A stretch of DNA of 64,000 bases from Rhodococcus sp. 06-235-1A (GTDB lineage: Bacteria; Actinomycetota; Actinomycetes; Mycobacteriales; Mycobacteriaceae): NCBI RefSeq assembly GCF_002258785.1, contig NZ_NOYI01000003.1:62001-126000 (forward strand), in the 5' to 3' direction. The first letter of the stretch is position 1. Each line of letters starts with the position of its first letter. The notes beneath the pieces are model-generated. The model saw only the letters and a program-made list of their open reading frames with translations, was not told the DNA's origin and made no database searches. The position numbers were made by a program, and so were the translations under genes. This document shows, piece after piece, positions 25,638 through 36,440 of this stretch.

Positions 25638-26929
25638 ATCCACTCGGTCAGGATGCCCATGTACGGCGCGTACGCATCGAGTTGGGCGCAGATTCCGACC
25701 AGCCCACCCAGTACTCGGAAGATCATCACGTATTCGGCAGGCATGTTCAGCGCCCGAACGGTGCGGAACTGCGCGCTGTTGAAATCGGCAGCCGTGCCCG
25801 CCGCTTTCTGTAGCCAGGCCCGGGTGAAGTGGAACGATTCCGTGTGAATCGGGTCGGTGAAGGGGCGCAGGTAGTCTGCGATCTCCTTTTCCGTGACCGC
25901 GCGCCCCGGAACCACGAAGCCACTCGCGGTGAACAATTCGACCAGTTCGTCGTATTTCTCGTCCCGTGCGAGCGAGACCATCCGACCGAGAACAGGTGGC
26001 AGACCGTCGGGCATCGGAGCGCAGGCACCGAAATCGATGACACCCATCCGGCCGTCGTCGAGCATCATGAAATTGCCCGGATGTGGATCGGCGTGCAGTA
26101 GCTTCGCCCGCGCGGGGGAAACGAACGCGAACAGGGCCAGGAGTTCGCCGGCCCGGTTGCGCTCCTCGGGCGTCCCATTTGCTATGACGTCGGCCAGCGG
26201 TCGACCCGTCATCCATTCGCTGACAACGACTTTGGGCGCACTCGCGACGATCTTGGGTATCGCGAACTGCGGATCGCCCGCGAATTCCTTGCTGAACGCC
26301 CGCTGGTTCTTCGCCTCGATGCGGTAGTCGAGTTCGTCCTCGGTGCGGGCAGTGAGTTCCTCGAGCACCGGTTTGACGTCGGTCCCCGCAAGCACAGTGC
26401 TGAACAGGTTCGCGAACCGTGACAGCGTCTTGAGATCGGAGCGCAACGCGTCGTCCGCGCCGGGGTACTGGATCTTGACCGCGACGTCGCGCCCGTCCGA
26501 CCACGTGGCCCGGTGTACCTGTCCGATGCTGGCGGAGGCGATAGCGGTGTCGTCGAAGTCGAGAAAGCGCGACCGCCATGCCGTTCCGAGTTGCTGATCC
26601 AGCACACGATGCACCGTCTTGGCCGGCATGGGCGGACCCTGCGCCTGCAGCTTGGTCAGTGCTTCGCGGTACGGCTCCGAATACTCCTCGGGAACGGCCG
26701 CTTCCATCACCGAGAGCATCTGCCCCAGCTTCATGGCCCCGCCCTTGAGTTCCCCGAGAACGGAGAAGAGCTGTTCTGCCGCTTTGGCGGCCATATCCGC
26801 ATCGATCTCGTCGCGATTGCCTCCGGCGAGCTTCTTACCGAAGCCCACGGCGGCACGGCCCGCCATCCCGAGAGGAATGCTGGCCAATTTGGCGGTACGA
26901 GTCGATCCACGGCGCGGTATGTCAGACAC
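25619..26929 (-). CDS. ABC1/AarF (UbiB-like) atypical kinase
   Basis: The 436-residue protein has the ABC1 hallmarks in order: KLGQMLS (the KxGQ motif), ASIGQVHRA, VAVKIQYPG, LHADPHPGNF and VIDFGAC. The family binds ATP in an altered kinase fold and supports isoprenoid-quinone or lipid metabolism in other organisms. The role in actinobacteria, where this is Rv3197, is unproven, though that gene has been tied to macrolide tolerance beside whiB7. GTG 26929 is chosen because conserved sequence begins at RRGSTRTAKLA; the upstream extension is a shadow of the next gene. Confidence 0.9.
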   Translation of the reverse strand: MSDIPRRGSTRTAKLASIPLGMAGRAAVGFGKKLAGGNRDEIDADMAAKAAEQLFSVLGELKGGAMKLGQMLSVMEAAVPEEYSEPYREALTKLQAQGPPMPAKTVHRVLDQQLGTAWRSRFLDFDDTAIASASIGQVHRATWSDGRDVAVKIQYPGADDALRSDLKTLSRFANLFSTVLAGTDVKPVLEELTARTEDELDYRIEAKNQRAFSKEFAGDPQFAIPKIVASAPKVVVSEWMTGRPLADVIANGTPEERNRAGELLALFAFVSPARAKLLHADPHPGNFMMLDDGRMGVIDFGACAPMPDGLPPVLGRMVSLARDEKYDELVELFTASGFVVPGRAVTEKEIADYLRPFTDPIHTESFHFTRAWLQKAAGTAADFNSAQFRTVRALNMPAEYVMIFRVLGGLVGICAQLDAYAPYMGILTEWMPGFDD

Positions 26930-27020
26930 AGCTCCATCATGGCCGAACCTCACGACAATTGCTCGGACCGTCCCGTCTCGACCTCTATCGGACGTGGTGA
27001 ACTCGCCGAAACGCGTTTCG

Positions 27021-27914
27021 TCAGTGCCAGCAGTCGCAGTGTGGATGCTTGGACCAGAGTCGCTTGTGCACGGTGGTTCCAGTAGCGGCGAAATCCAATT
27101 CCATGGTGCAGTCGGCGGTTTCCGGAAGCGCGGCGTCGGAACGGCCGATGAGGTTCTCCAGCTGAGCGAATGCGAACGCCGCCGTGGCCAGCACGGTCGC
27201 GCTGCTGCCATGACCGACCGTGCCGAGCAGTTGTGCGGACAGATGCGGCCACTCAGGCTCGAGATCACACCGCGTCAGATCGGCGCACCGAAGGCAACTG
27301 GTTCGACCGGGCACCACGAACGGGCCGACGATGCCCTTTCCGTCCCGTAGCCGCACCTGCAGATGCGGAATGCGCAGCCGCACCAGATCCGTCACCAGTC
27401 GGGGTTCCGCGACCAGGTCGTCGGCAAGTACGACGACGTCGTAGTTCCACGAGCTCACCGTCGAATTCGGGTAACGCATGGGCGTCAGACTCGACCGGCT
27501 CACCGTGGCACCGGTCCGACCGAGACCCGATGCCAATGCGTCCGAGATCGGACCACGCCCCACGACGTGCACCGTCTTCACCGACCCGGGTCCGTCCCTC
27601 CGGGCCTGTGGCGACGCATCGGATCCCACCGGTGCGCTCGTGCTGTGGAGGAGCAGCCCCGAATCCTCCAGCTCGCCGAGCATCGCCGAGGTTCTGTTTG
27701 CGGAGAGCCCCAATGTCATTGCGTGACATACGATATGAGGCCTCGAATGGCCTACGGCGAGGAGGCGGAGTATCTCGAGTATCGAACCCGGCTCGGCACC
27801 GGGAGGCGGCGTGACGACGACGCTGGTCTCGGGGCTCCAGCCCAGCTGCACGGTTCCGTCCCGTCGAGGCAGGATCGCCACCGAAGGATCCAGGCGAACG
27901 GTCGGTGTGGTCAT
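27021..27914 (-). CDS. orphan E1-like/cyclodehydratase-like protein (TOMM leader-binding type, Rv3196 homologue)
   Basis: The 297-residue protein has an N-terminal region like the leader-peptide-binding part of azole cyclodehydratases, then a glycine-rich nucleotide-type loop (VVGRGPIS, 117-124). A ThiF-like segment follows (GPFVVPGRTSCLRCADL). Cys207, 210, 293 and 295 (CLRC and a terminal CDC) form a probable structural zinc site. In RiPP clusters such proteins present a precursor to a YcaO enzyme, but no precursor, YcaO or oxidase gene lies nearby. It sits beside the ABC1 kinase in mycobacteria too, suggesting a conserved non-RiPP role. Confidence 0.7.
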   Translation of the reverse strand: MTTPTVRLDPSVAILPRRDGTVQLGWSPETSVVVTPPPGAEPGSILEILRLLAVGHSRPHIVCHAMTLGLSANRTSAMLGELEDSGLLLHSTSAPVGSDASPQARRDGPGSVKTVHVVGRGPISDALASGLGRTGATVSRSSLTPMRYPNSTVSSWNYDVVVLADDLVAEPRLVTDLVRLRIPHLQVRLRDGKGIVGPFVVPGRTSCLRCADLTRCDLEPEWPHLSAQLLGTVGHGSSATVLATAAFAFAQLENLIGRSDAALPETADCTMELDFAATGTTVHKRLWSKHPHCDCWH

Positions 27915-28037
27915 GAATCACACTCTGACACCGACAGCAATGCCGAACGCCCGCTCGAGGCAAGTTATCCACAGGGTGGAAGTGCCCCTGAGCAGGCGTT
28001 CGACGGATCGAACCGAACCGGTGCGAAACCGGTCGGG

Positions 28038-29441
28038 TCAGCTTGTGGAAGAACCCTTCTCGGGGTCACCGTCGGTGCCCTTGTCGTCGCTTTCGGCTGC
28101 GCGCTCGGCAGCCTCGGCGCGCTCCTTCGCCTCCATCGCTTCGAGTTGGGCGATCGGGTCGTCGAAGCTCGACGTTCCACCGCCGACGACGCGGTCGACG
28201 AACGCGGCGGGATTGTCCAGGTCCGACGAGTCGGGCAGCAGGTCCGGGTGGGCCCACACTCCGTCTCGCCCCTCGACATCGGCCGCAGCGAGCAGTTGGC
28301 GCCACAGATCGGCCGCCTCGCGAACCTTGCGCGGGCGCAGTTCGAGGCCGACCAATGTCGCGAAGGTCTGCTCGGCCGGGCCACCGGACGCCCGACGTCG
28401 GCGGATGGTCTCGCCGAGTGCGACGGCCCCGGGCAAACGATCGCCGAGAGCTGCTGCAACGACGGTCTCCACCCATCCTTCGACCAGGGCCAGCAACGTC
28501 TCGAGACGCTCGAGTGCGTGCTTCTGCTCGGGTGTCGTCTGTGGCTCGAAGGCACCCTGTTGCAGGATCTCCTCGATCTTCGACGGGTCGGTCAGCGCGG
28601 ACGGGTCGAGACCCGCGGCGGCCTCCTCGATCGCCGAGAAATCCATCCTGATGCCACGTGCATACTCCTCGACCGTGGCGAGAACTCGCTGCCGCAACCA
28701 CGGGATGTGGCTGTACAACCGCTGGTGCGCGGCTTCCCGCGCGGCGAGGAACACCAGTACCTCGCGCTCGGGCTGCTCGAGGCCCTCACTGAACGACGCG
28801 ATGGCCGACGGTAGCAACGCTGCCGTCCCCGAGGGGCCGAGCGGAAGGCCGATGTCGGTCGAGGTCAGTACTTCCTTGGACAGCTGACCGAGTGCTTGGC
28901 CGAGCTGCGAACCGAAGGCCATTCCGCCCATCTGCGTGAGCATGCCCATCATCGGCCCGGCCATCTGCTGAGCCTCGGCGGGAAGGCCGGAGGTCCACAT
29001 CCCCGAAATCTGCTCGGCAACGGGGTCGCACAGGCGCTTCCAGGTGTCGATCGTGTTGTCGAGCCAGTCGACCGGCGTCCACGCGACGGTCTTCGCGGCA
29101 CCTGCAGGCAACGTCGTCGCACCGTCCAGCCACAGCTCGGCCAGGTGCGCGGCGTCGGTGATGGCTTCTCGCTCGCCGGCCGACACCGGGCTGAAATCGC
29201 CCATCTGCTGGCGGGCCAGCTGCTTGGCCAGGTCGTAGTTCACCGGGCCCGATGCGGTCCCGCCTGCACCGGCTGCGCCCATACCGCTGAGCATCTGACC
29301 GAACTGGGTGAGCATCTGGCCCAGCTGTGCGGGGTCGAAGCCCTCGGCACCGAACCCGAAGCCCGCAGGGTTGCCCGAACCGTCCGGGTCCTTCTTCTTG
29401 TCCGGGTCGTCGTCGGAGGCACCGAAACCAAAATTGCTCAT
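28038..29441 (-). CDS. DUF2342 zinc-dependent metalloprotease-like protein
   Basis: The 467-residue protein belongs to the actinobacterial DUF2342 / coenzyme F420 biosynthesis-associated family, a distant zincin group. The N-terminus is Gly/Met/Gln-rich and low in complexity (GFGFGAEGF, QMLTQFGQMLSGMG). The putative active helix reads FLAAREAAHQRLYSHIPWL, with an AREAAH core resembling a degenerate HExxH. The C-terminus is acidic and probably disordered. No substrate is known. It is the homologue of Rv3195 and divergent from the PDZ protease gene, with 145 bp between the two starts. Confidence 0.8.
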   Translation of the reverse strand: MSNFGFGASDDDPDKKKDPDGSGNPAGFGFGAEGFDPAQLGQMLTQFGQMLSGMGAAGAGGTASGPVNYDLAKQLARQQMGDFSPVSAGEREAITDAAHLAELWLDGATTLPAGAAKTVAWTPVDWLDNTIDTWKRLCDPVAEQISGMWTSGLPAEAQQMAGPMMGMLTQMGGMAFGSQLGQALGQLSKEVLTSTDIGLPLGPSGTAALLPSAIASFSEGLEQPEREVLVFLAAREAAHQRLYSHIPWLRQRVLATVEEYARGIRMDFSAIEEAAAGLDPSALTDPSKIEEILQQGAFEPQTTPEQKHALERLETLLALVEGWVETVVAAALGDRLPGAVALGETIRRRRASGGPAEQTFATLVGLELRPRKVREAADLWRQLLAAADVEGRDGVWAHPDLLPDSSDLDNPAAFVDRVVGGGTSSFDDPIAQLEAMEAKERAEAAERAAESDDKGTDGDPEKGSSTS

Positions 29442-29586
29442 GTCTCAACGGTACAAGCCCGATTGAGGCAGAGCGTGGCGGATCGTCACGCTGACGGCGA
29501 ACATCTCGGCCGTGGACGACGGTGCGGCCGCGTTGCGGTAGGGGCGGTCTGCACGGTGCACGGTATCCGGATCTAGTGTCTACGGA

Positions 29587-30612
29587 GTGAACCGAAGGAT
29601 CGCCACTCTTGTCGCTGCGCTGGTACCGGTGGTGGTGCTGGGCGTCACCGGCTCGGTCGTCACTGTTCCGTTCGCCGCCCTCGGCCCCGGCCCGACGTAC
29701 AACACCCTCGGGGACGTCGACGGTGTGCCGGTGGTGCAGATCGACGGAACCGAAGTCGATCCGACCGCAGGCCACTTGAACATGACGACCGTGGCGGTGC
29801 GTGATCAGCTCAATCTGTTCGAGGCTCTCGGCTTCTGGGCGAGTGGTCGACAGGGCCTCGTCCCGCGCGAAGAGGTCTATCCGCCGGACAAGTCGAAGGA
29901 AGAAGTGCAGGAGGGCAACCAGGCGGATTTCGAGGCGTCCGAGTCCAGCGCAGAACTGGCCGCACTGCACCACCTCGATCTGCCGGTGTCACTGGCGGTG
30001 GCGAGTGTGGCCGAGGACGGGCCCGCTGCCGGAGTGCTGAACGTGGGGGACAGGCTCGTCTCGGTCGGTGGCACCCCTGTGGCCACTGCGTCGGCAGTGC
30101 GCGAGGCAGTCAGCTCCCGGGCGCCGGGCGATTCGCTCGACATCGAATACGTCCGAGACGGTTCGACGCAGACGAGTGCTGTGGTCCTCGGGGCCAGGCC
30201 CGACGACGCATCCCTGGGTTACCTCGGCGTGACACCCGAGGAGCAGCCCGACGTCCCGTTCGACGTGACGTTCAACCTCGCCGACGTGGGTGGACCGTCG
30301 GCGGGACTGATGTTCAGCCTCGCCGTGGTGGACAAGCTCAGTCCTGGTGAATTGAGCAACGGAGAGTTCGTCGCGGGCACCGGAACCATCGACGCCGACG
30401 GCACGGTCGGGCCGATCGGCGGCATTCCGTACAAGCTGATCGCCGCTCGCGAGGCCGGAGCCACCACGTTCCTGGTGCCGGACGCGAACTGCGGTGAGGC
30501 GCAACAGAACGTCCCCGATGGACTCCGACTGGTGCGTGTCGAATCGTTGGACAGCGCCGTCGACTCGCTACAGGCGATCGGCTCAGGAGGCGACGCGCCG
30601 TCCTGCAGCTGA
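29587..30612 (+). CDS. membrane-anchored PDZ/Lon-like serine protease (YlbL family)
   Basis: The 341-residue protein has an N-terminal membrane anchor (about 8-28), a PDZ domain (about 130-200; DGPAAGVLNVGDRLVSVGG) and a Lon-type S16 protease domain. The catalytic pair is Ser238 (GGPSAGLM) and Lys283 (PYKLIAA), 45 residues apart as in Lon. It probably acts outside the membrane in envelope quality control. It is the homologue of Rv3194c. Confidence 0.9.
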   Translation: MNRRIATLVAALVPVVVLGVTGSVVTVPFAALGPGPTYNTLGDVDGVPVVQIDGTEVDPTAGHLNMTTVAVRDQLNLFEALGFWASGRQGLVPREEVYPPDKSKEEVQEGNQADFEASESSAELAALHHLDLPVSLAVASVAEDGPAAGVLNVGDRLVSVGGTPVATASAVREAVSSRAPGDSLDIEYVRDGSTQTSAVVLGARPDDASLGYLGVTPEEQPDVPFDVTFNLADVGGPSAGLMFSLAVVDKLSPGELSNGEFVAGTGTIDADGTVGPIGGIPYKLIAAREAGATTFLVPDANCGEAQQNVPDGLRLVRVESLDSAVDSLQAIGSGGDAPSCS

Positions 30613-30625
30613 CCCGGCCCTGTTG

Positions 30626-31282
30626 CTAGTCGTCGTCGACGACGTCGAACGTGGCGTAGAGGCCGTGGACGACGTTGGGGGCCAGATCCTCGGCGATACG
30701 AAGGTCGATGGGCGCGAAGGGATCGGCGTCCTCGTCCGGGTGCAACTGGAGCAGAGTCAAGGACGGACCGTCCTTGAGAACCGCAACGATCAACCGAGCA
30801 TCTCGTTTCTCGGGGTGGTTCTCGGCCGCCGAGCGTGCAGCCTGGTCGGCAGCGTCGGGATCGGCGAGCAGCGGCATCAGAGCGTCGTCGAGTGTCGATT
30901 CGGCAGCCGGGGGGAGCACGACGATCTCTTGTACGAGAGCACATCCGACCACACCCTCGGGCCACGTCGAGGTGGCGAGGAACTCGTCCAGGGCAGGCGA
31001 GCCGCCGGTGATGTCCTCGGGAAGCGAATGCTGCTGGATCGGAGTGAGGGCAGCACCGTCGGCCAGATCGTCGAGCAGTCCCGGCTCGGCCGCGGCGAGC
31101 GCTGCCGTGGGCACCAATGCGAACATCTGCGGTGCCTGGTGCCAACCGCCGGCATCGACGAAGTCCGCCACCTCTCGCGCACACCGCGCCAGGGCGTCGA
31201 TGACATCCTGTCCACCGGTCTCGGGATCGAACTCGACCTCGAAATCGTCTCGGCCGGGCAGTCCGTCGCTGTCGTTGCTCAC
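30626..31282 (-). CDS. PPA1309 family protein, function unknown
   Basis: The 218-residue acidic protein matches the actinobacterial PPA1309 family. It has no membrane segment or catalytic motif I can name; conserved-looking stretches are GGWHQAPQMFALVPT, TWPEGVVGCALVQE and DARLIVAVLKDGPSL. It converges on the PDZ protease gene with 13 bp between them and is divergent from the UPF0182 gene. This set of neighbours recurs widely in actinobacteria, pointing to envelope or proteostasis work. Confidence 0.8.
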   Translation of the reverse strand: MSNDSDGLPGRDDFEVEFDPETGGQDVIDALARCAREVADFVDAGGWHQAPQMFALVPTAALAAAEPGLLDDLADGAALTPIQQHSLPEDITGGSPALDEFLATSTWPEGVVGCALVQEIVVLPPAAESTLDDALMPLLADPDAADQAARSAAENHPEKRDARLIVAVLKDGPSLTLLQLHPDEDADPFAPIDLRIAEDLAPNVVHGLYATFDVVDDD

Positions 31283-31481
31283 GGCACTATCCTCGCATTC
31301 GGATGGTCCTCAGGATGCCGAGGCTCCTGACCTGCGGTCGGCAGTGGCCGCAGTACGGGCGTCGCAGCCGTAGGATCAACGTACGTACAGTAGGGCGAAA
31401 CGGACATGCGGTGCACGGCGAGTGTGCCGCCGAAGTCATCTGCGGCGCCGCTCGGCGTCGCCCGAAGTTGGAGTGTGGCAC

Positions 31482-34442
31482 GTGGGCATGAGGCCCCCCA
31501 CCGGTATGCCGTCCTTGTCGCGGCGCAGCCGGATCTTGCTCGTATTGGCCTTGGTGGCAGCAGGTTTGCTACTCATCGGTCCCCGACTTATCGACATGTA
31601 CACGAATTGGCTGTGGTTCGGCGAAGTCGACTTCCGCGGCGTGTACACCACTACTCTGCTGACGCGGTTGGTGATCTTCCTCGTCGTCGCTCTGGTCGTC
31701 GGACTGATCGTGTTCGCGGCTCTTGCGGTGGCGTACCGGAACCGTCCGGTGTTCGTTCCCGTGGCCGGGCCCAACGATCCGATAGCGCGGTACCGCACCA
31801 CGGTGATGAGCCGGTTGCGCCTGTTCGGCATCGGAATTCCCGTCGTGTTCGGGTTCCTGTCCGGCATGATCGCCCAGACCAACTGGGTCACCGTTCAGCT
31901 GTTCCTGAACGGCGGTGACTTCGGGATGACCGATCCGCAGTTCAACCTCGATGTCGGGTTCTACTCGTTCGATCTGCCGTTCTACCGGTTCGTCATCAAC
32001 TGGCTGTTCGTCGCCATCCTGGTGGGCTTCTTCGCGAACCTGGTGACGCAGTACGTCTTCGGTGGAATCCGTCTCGCCGGCCGGGAGGGTGCACTCACTC
32101 GTGCAGCGCGAATTCAGCTCGCAGTGCTGGCCGGCAGCTTCATCCTGCTCAAGGCCGTGGCGTACTGGTTCGATCGGTACACGCTGCTCTCGAGCAGCCG
32201 TAAGGAACCCACGTTCACCGGTGCCGGCTTCACCGACATCAACGCCGTGCTGCCTGCCAAGCTGATCCTGCTCGCGATCGCGGTGATCTGCGCGATCGCC
32301 TTCTTCGCGGCGATCTTCCTGCGCGATCTCCGAATTCCTGCCCTGGCCACAGCATTGCTGGTGCTCTCGTCCATCCTGATCGGTGCCGTATGGCCCCTGG
32401 TGATGGAACAGTTCTCGGTGCGCCCGAACGCGGCCGACAAGGAGAGCACGTACATCGAACGGAACATCGCGGCGACCAGAGCCGCGTACGGGCTGACCGA
32501 TGACGTGGTCACCTACCGAAACTATTCGGGCGAGGCAGCCTTGAGCCCAGGCGAGGTGGCGTCGGAGTCCGCCACGATGTCCAACATCCGCCTGCTCGAC
32601 CCGAACATCCTCGGGCCAACCTTCACTCAGCAGCGTCAGATCCGTAACTTCTACGGGTTCCCCGACACTCTGGCCGTCGACCGGTACCCGGATGCAGACG
32701 GCAACTTGCGCGACTACGTCGTTGCAGCCCGCGAGATCTCACCGCAGACGCTCGACGCGAATCAGCGCGACTGGATCAACCGCCACACCGTCTTCACTCA
32801 CGGAAACGGATTCGTCGCAGCGCCGGCCAACTCCGTCGACGAGGCGGTCGCCGACGAATCCAGTGGAGGACGTGGTGGTTACCCCAACTACCAGGTCAAC
32901 TGGATCGAGAACGATTCCGAAGGCACGATCCGCAAGGACGGCCCCGGCGACCTCGATCAGCCGCGTATCTACTTCGGACCGGTCATCGCCAATTCCGACG
33001 CGGACTACTCGATCGTCGGTTCGACCGGTGAGCCTCGTGAGTACGACACCGACAGCAAGAGCTACACCTACGACGGTGCAGCCGGGGTGAACATCGGCAA
33101 CTTCTTCAACCGTCTGGTGTTCGCGAGCAAGTACGCCGAGCGCAACATCCTCTTCTCGAGTGTCATCGGAGACGAGTCGAAGATCCTGTTCAATCGTGAC
33201 CCTCGAGATCGAGTCCAGAAGGTCGCACCCTGGCTGACCACCGACGGCTCGACCTACCCGGCGATCGTCGAAGGCAAGTTGGTCTGGATCATCGACGGCT
33301 ACACCACGTTGGACAATTTCCCCTACGCCCAGCGGATGTCGCTCGAGGACGCCACTGCCGACAGCATCGAGTCGACCACGACGCGTGCGCTGCCGAGTAG
33401 GGAAGTGTCCTACATCCGGAACTCGGTCAAGGCCACCGTCGATGCCTACGACGGAACCGTCAAGCTCTACGAGCAGGACGAGAACGACCCCGTGCTCAAG
33501 GCGTGGGAAGGCGTGTTCCCAGGCACCGTCATCCCGAAGGATGAGGTGTCTCCGGAGTTGCGGGACCACTTCCGCTACCCGGAGGATCTGTTCAAGGTCC
33601 AGCGTGAACTGTTGACCAAGTACCACGTCAACGATCCGCGAGAGTTCTTCACCAACAACGCGTTCTGGGAAGTTCCGACCGACCCCACCGCGGAGAACAC
33701 CTCGGCCAAGCAGCCGCCGTACTACGTCGTCGCATCCGACATTTCCAACGAGGAGAACAGGGCGTCGTTCCAGCTGACCAGCGCGTTGGTCGGTTATCGC
33801 CGAGAGGTGTTGGGCGCGTACGTCAGTGCGGATTCCGATCCGGAGAACTACGGCAAGATCACGGTGCTGAGACTGCCGACCGATACCTCCACCCAGGGTC
33901 CGAATCAGGTGCAGAACCAGATGACCACCACGACGGACGTGTCCGAAAGCTTGGGCATCGTGCGCCGAGAGAACACGGTGGAGTTCGGAAACCTGCTCAC
34001 ACTGCCGGTCGGTAACGGCGGGTTGATCTACGTGGAGCCGGTGTATGCCTCGCGCACCAACGAGGCGTCGGCCTACCCCCAGTTGATTCGGGTGCTGGTC
34101 TCGTACGAGGGCCGCGTCGGGTACGCCGCGACGTTGCCCGAAGCCATCGAGCAGGTCTTCGGAGCAGGTGCCGGACGGACCGTCACCGCACCCGGTGAGA
34201 CCGACGGAACCACCCAACCAGGTGCTGTCCCGGAAACTGCACCGTCGGACGGTGGTTCGCCTTCGCCGACTCCGGCACCGGCTACCGGTTCTTCGACGTC
34301 TCGAGATGCGGCCGTCTCCGGTTTGAACTCTGCTCTCTCCGCGGTGCGTACCGCGCAGCAGAGTGGAAATCTGGCGGATCTCGGCACCGCACTCGAGAAT
34401 CTGCAGACCGCCGTCGACGCCTACAACCGGGCAGGTAGCTGA
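31482..34442 (+). CDS. UPF0182 large membrane protein
   Basis: The 986-residue protein has about seven hydrophobic segments in its first 330 residues (beginning [17 protein letters not shown]), then a very large extracytoplasmic domain and a Pro/Ser/Thr-rich linker near the C-terminus. This is the UPF0182 (COG1615) family, Rv3193c in M. tuberculosis, function unknown. GTG 31482 is chosen; GTG or ATG two codons later is also possible. A strong bidirectional terminator follows. Confidence 0.88.
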   Translation: MGMRPPTGMPSLSRRSRILLVLALVAAGLLLIGPRLIDMYTNWLWFGEVDFRGVYTTTLLTRLVIFLVVALVVGLIVFAALAVAYRNRPVFVPVAGPNDPIARYRTTVMSRLRLFGIGIPVVFGFLSGMIAQTNWVTVQLFLNGGDFGMTDPQFNLDVGFYSFDLPFYRFVINWLFVAILVGFFANLVTQYVFGGIRLAGREGALTRAARIQLAVLAGSFILLKAVAYWFDRYTLLSSSRKEPTFTGAGFTDINAVLPAKLILLAIAVICAIAFFAAIFLRDLRIPALATALLVLSSILIGAVWPLVMEQFSVRPNAADKESTYIERNIAATRAAYGLTDDVVTYRNYSGEAALSPGEVASESATMSNIRLLDPNILGPTFTQQRQIRNFYGFPDTLAVDRYPDADGNLRDYVVAAREISPQTLDANQRDWINRHTVFTHGNGFVAAPANSVDEAVADESSGGRGGYPNYQVNWIENDSEGTIRKDGPGDLDQPRIYFGPVIANSDADYSIVGSTGEPREYDTDSKSYTYDGAAGVNIGNFFNRLVFASKYAERNILFSSVIGDESKILFNRDPRDRVQKVAPWLTTDGSTYPAIVEGKLVWIIDGYTTLDNFPYAQRMSLEDATADSIESTTTRALPSREVSYIRNSVKATVDAYDGTVKLYEQDENDPVLKAWEGVFPGTVIPKDEVSPELRDHFRYPEDLFKVQRELLTKYHVNDPREFFTNNAFWEVPTDPTAENTSAKQPPYYVVASDISNEENRASFQLTSALVGYRREVLGAYVSADSDPENYGKITVLRLPTDTSTQGPNQVQNQMTTTTDVSESLGIVRRENTVEFGNLLTLPVGNGGLIYVEPVYASRTNEASAYPQLIRVLVSYEGRVGYAATLPEAIEQVFGAGAGRTVTAPGETDGTTQPGAVPETAPSDGGSPSPTPAPATGSSTSRDAAVSGLNSALSAVRTAQQSGNLADLGTALENLQTAVDAYNRAGS

Positions 34443-34472
34443 TCCGTTCGGTCCGATCCCGCCGACATGAGC

Positions 34473-34511
34473 GAAAGAGCCGCCTCACCGAAACGGTGAG
34501 GCGGCTCTTTC
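34473..34511. terminator. bidirectional terminator between UPF0182 gene and rpf
   Basis: Perfect 18-base arms (34473-34490 and 34494-34511) with a three-base loop have A-rich and T-rich ends on both sides, so it serves both convergent genes. Confidence 0.9.
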
Positions 34512-34546
34512 GTTGTGAAGCTGCAGCTCGTGTGAACTGTTCGGGA

Positions 34547-35332
<786 letters not shown>

Positions 35333-35340
35333 AATGAGAC

Positions 35341-35566
35341 CGCACTTATTCACATAGTGGGATAAGAGGGGGTATTTTGCCAGCTCAAACGGGCTCGTGC
35401 CGCTAATGTTTCTCCTTCGTAACCCGACCGTTATGTGATGCGAAACACGCATGAAAAGAGACGCGGAGCACTATTTTCGATGCCCTTCTACGTGATAAGC
35501 GTTGCGAAGGACTGCCTCGGGTGCACGCGTTCCGGCGGGCGCGGAAGCACGCGAATGTCACGTGAT
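35341..35566. other. intergenic stretch between rpf leader and tRNA-fMet promoter
   Basis: This gap is lower in GC than its surroundings and should hold the rpf promoter on the minus strand. I see no coding sequence. It contains AT-rich runs (GGTATTTTGCC, TTATTCACATAG) but no repeat or hairpin I would defend. Confidence 0.4.
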
Positions 35567-35596
35567 TTGCATTGGCCGTATGCGCGGGAGTAACTT
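35567..35596 (+). promoter_or_regulatory. promoter of initiator tRNA
   Basis: TTGCAT (35567-35572), an 18-bp spacer and TAACTT (35591-35596) end 11 bp before the tRNA. The tRNA-Ala gene at 61504 has the same -10 and the same spacer length. Confidence 0.6.
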
Positions 35597-35607
35597 CGTA
35601 GATGCAA

Positions 35608-35684
35608 CGCGGGGTGGAGCAGCTCGGTAGCTCGCTGGGCTCATAACCCAGAGGTCGCAGGTTCAAATCCTGTCCCCGCTACCA
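35608..35684 (+). tRNA. initiator tRNA-Met (CAT)
   Basis: The 77-nt cloverleaf has anticodon CAT in loop CTCATAA. It shows both initiator marks: three consecutive G:C pairs in the anticodon stem (CTGGG/CCCAG) and an unpaired position 1:72 (C:T) in the acceptor stem. The CCA end is encoded. Confidence 0.97.
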
Positions 35685-35688
35685 CTAC

Positions 35689-35731
35689 GAAACAGGCCCA
35701 GGACATCAGTCCTGGGCCTGTTTCGTGTTTT
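35689..35731 (+). terminator. terminator of tRNA-fMet
   Basis: Perfect 15-base arms (35689-35703 and 35710-35724) enclose a six-base loop and are followed by GTGTTTT. Confidence 0.92.
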
Positions 35732-35827
35732 CATCGATGCATTGTTCCTCTGGCTGCGCGTGGTTCGGTGCTGGAAGACCAGAAGAGAAACAGTGTCTGC
35801 TGGTCCGTCTTCGAATCGAACGGCCGA

Positions 35828-36433
35828 CTATCTCACCGACACGGTGAGGAAGTCGTTCGGGGCGATCGCCGCGCGTAGATCGTCCGGGGTCAGCGGCGAC
35901 GGGGGAATCAGTGACGTGTCGGGTCGAAACCGGATGGTGGTGCCGGTGTGTTCGGTCGGCGCGGTCGACAGCAGCTCGGTGACTGGAACTCCGTGCTCGT
36001 ATCCTCCGGTCCACGAACCATCGATCCGCCGGTTGGTGTGTTCGAGCATCTCGGACAGTGCCGAGACGGTCGACATTCCGCGGCGGGGGTGTCCGTCTGA
36101 CAGCAGGACCGGGTGTGGACGATCGAAGAACCGAACGTCTTTCGTGCTCACGACGGGCTTGCGCACCGCCATCCCGTGGTCGGACCGCGTGTCGGTACCT
36201 CGACCGAGGTCCGTCACGTCGATCGTCCCATCCGAGCCGAACGTCACGGTTGCGTGACCGCCTCCCTGATCTTCGGCTTCGTCCACCGCGTAGGCGAGGA
36301 CCTCGAGAATCATGTGCAGGACTCCGCCCGGCGCATATCTTCCGGGGTGCGAACGGATCTGCGAGAGGTGGTTTCTGTCGACGTCCACCGACCAATCGTG
36401 GGTTGTCGTGAACCAGGCGTCTCGACCGGACAT
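35828..36433 (-). CDS. stand-alone GyrB/ParE-like GHKL ATPase-domain protein, degenerate
   Basis: The 201-residue protein aligns with only the ATP-binding domain of type II topoisomerase B subunits: GRYAPGGVLHMILEVLAYAVDEA, VTDLGRG and RRGMSTVSALSEMLEH. The catalytic Glu (Glu44) and the Asp of DxGRG (Asp75) remain. The Mg2+-binding Asn is Tyr48, and the usual DNGRG reads DLGRG. The transducer, Toprim and tail are absent. It is therefore neither a gyrase nor an obvious active ATPase, and its function is unknown. ATG 36433 is 7 nt after the stop of the small acidic gene upstream, so the two form an operon. Confidence 0.7.
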   Translation of the reverse strand: MSGRDAWFTTTHDWSVDVDRNHLSQIRSHPGRYAPGGVLHMILEVLAYAVDEAEDQGGGHATVTFGSDGTIDVTDLGRGTDTRSDHGMAVRKPVVSTKDVRFFDRPHPVLLSDGHPRRGMSTVSALSEMLEHTNRRIDGSWTGGYEHGVPVTELLSTAPTEHTGTTIRFRPDTSLIPPSPLTPDDLRAAIAPNDFLTVSVR

Positions 36434-36440
36434 CGAGGGT

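Noticed and set aside
35403..35666. 87-residue minus-strand frame across the initiator tRNA
   Set aside because: It covers the tRNA in antisense and ends with low-complexity residues; composition is non-coding.
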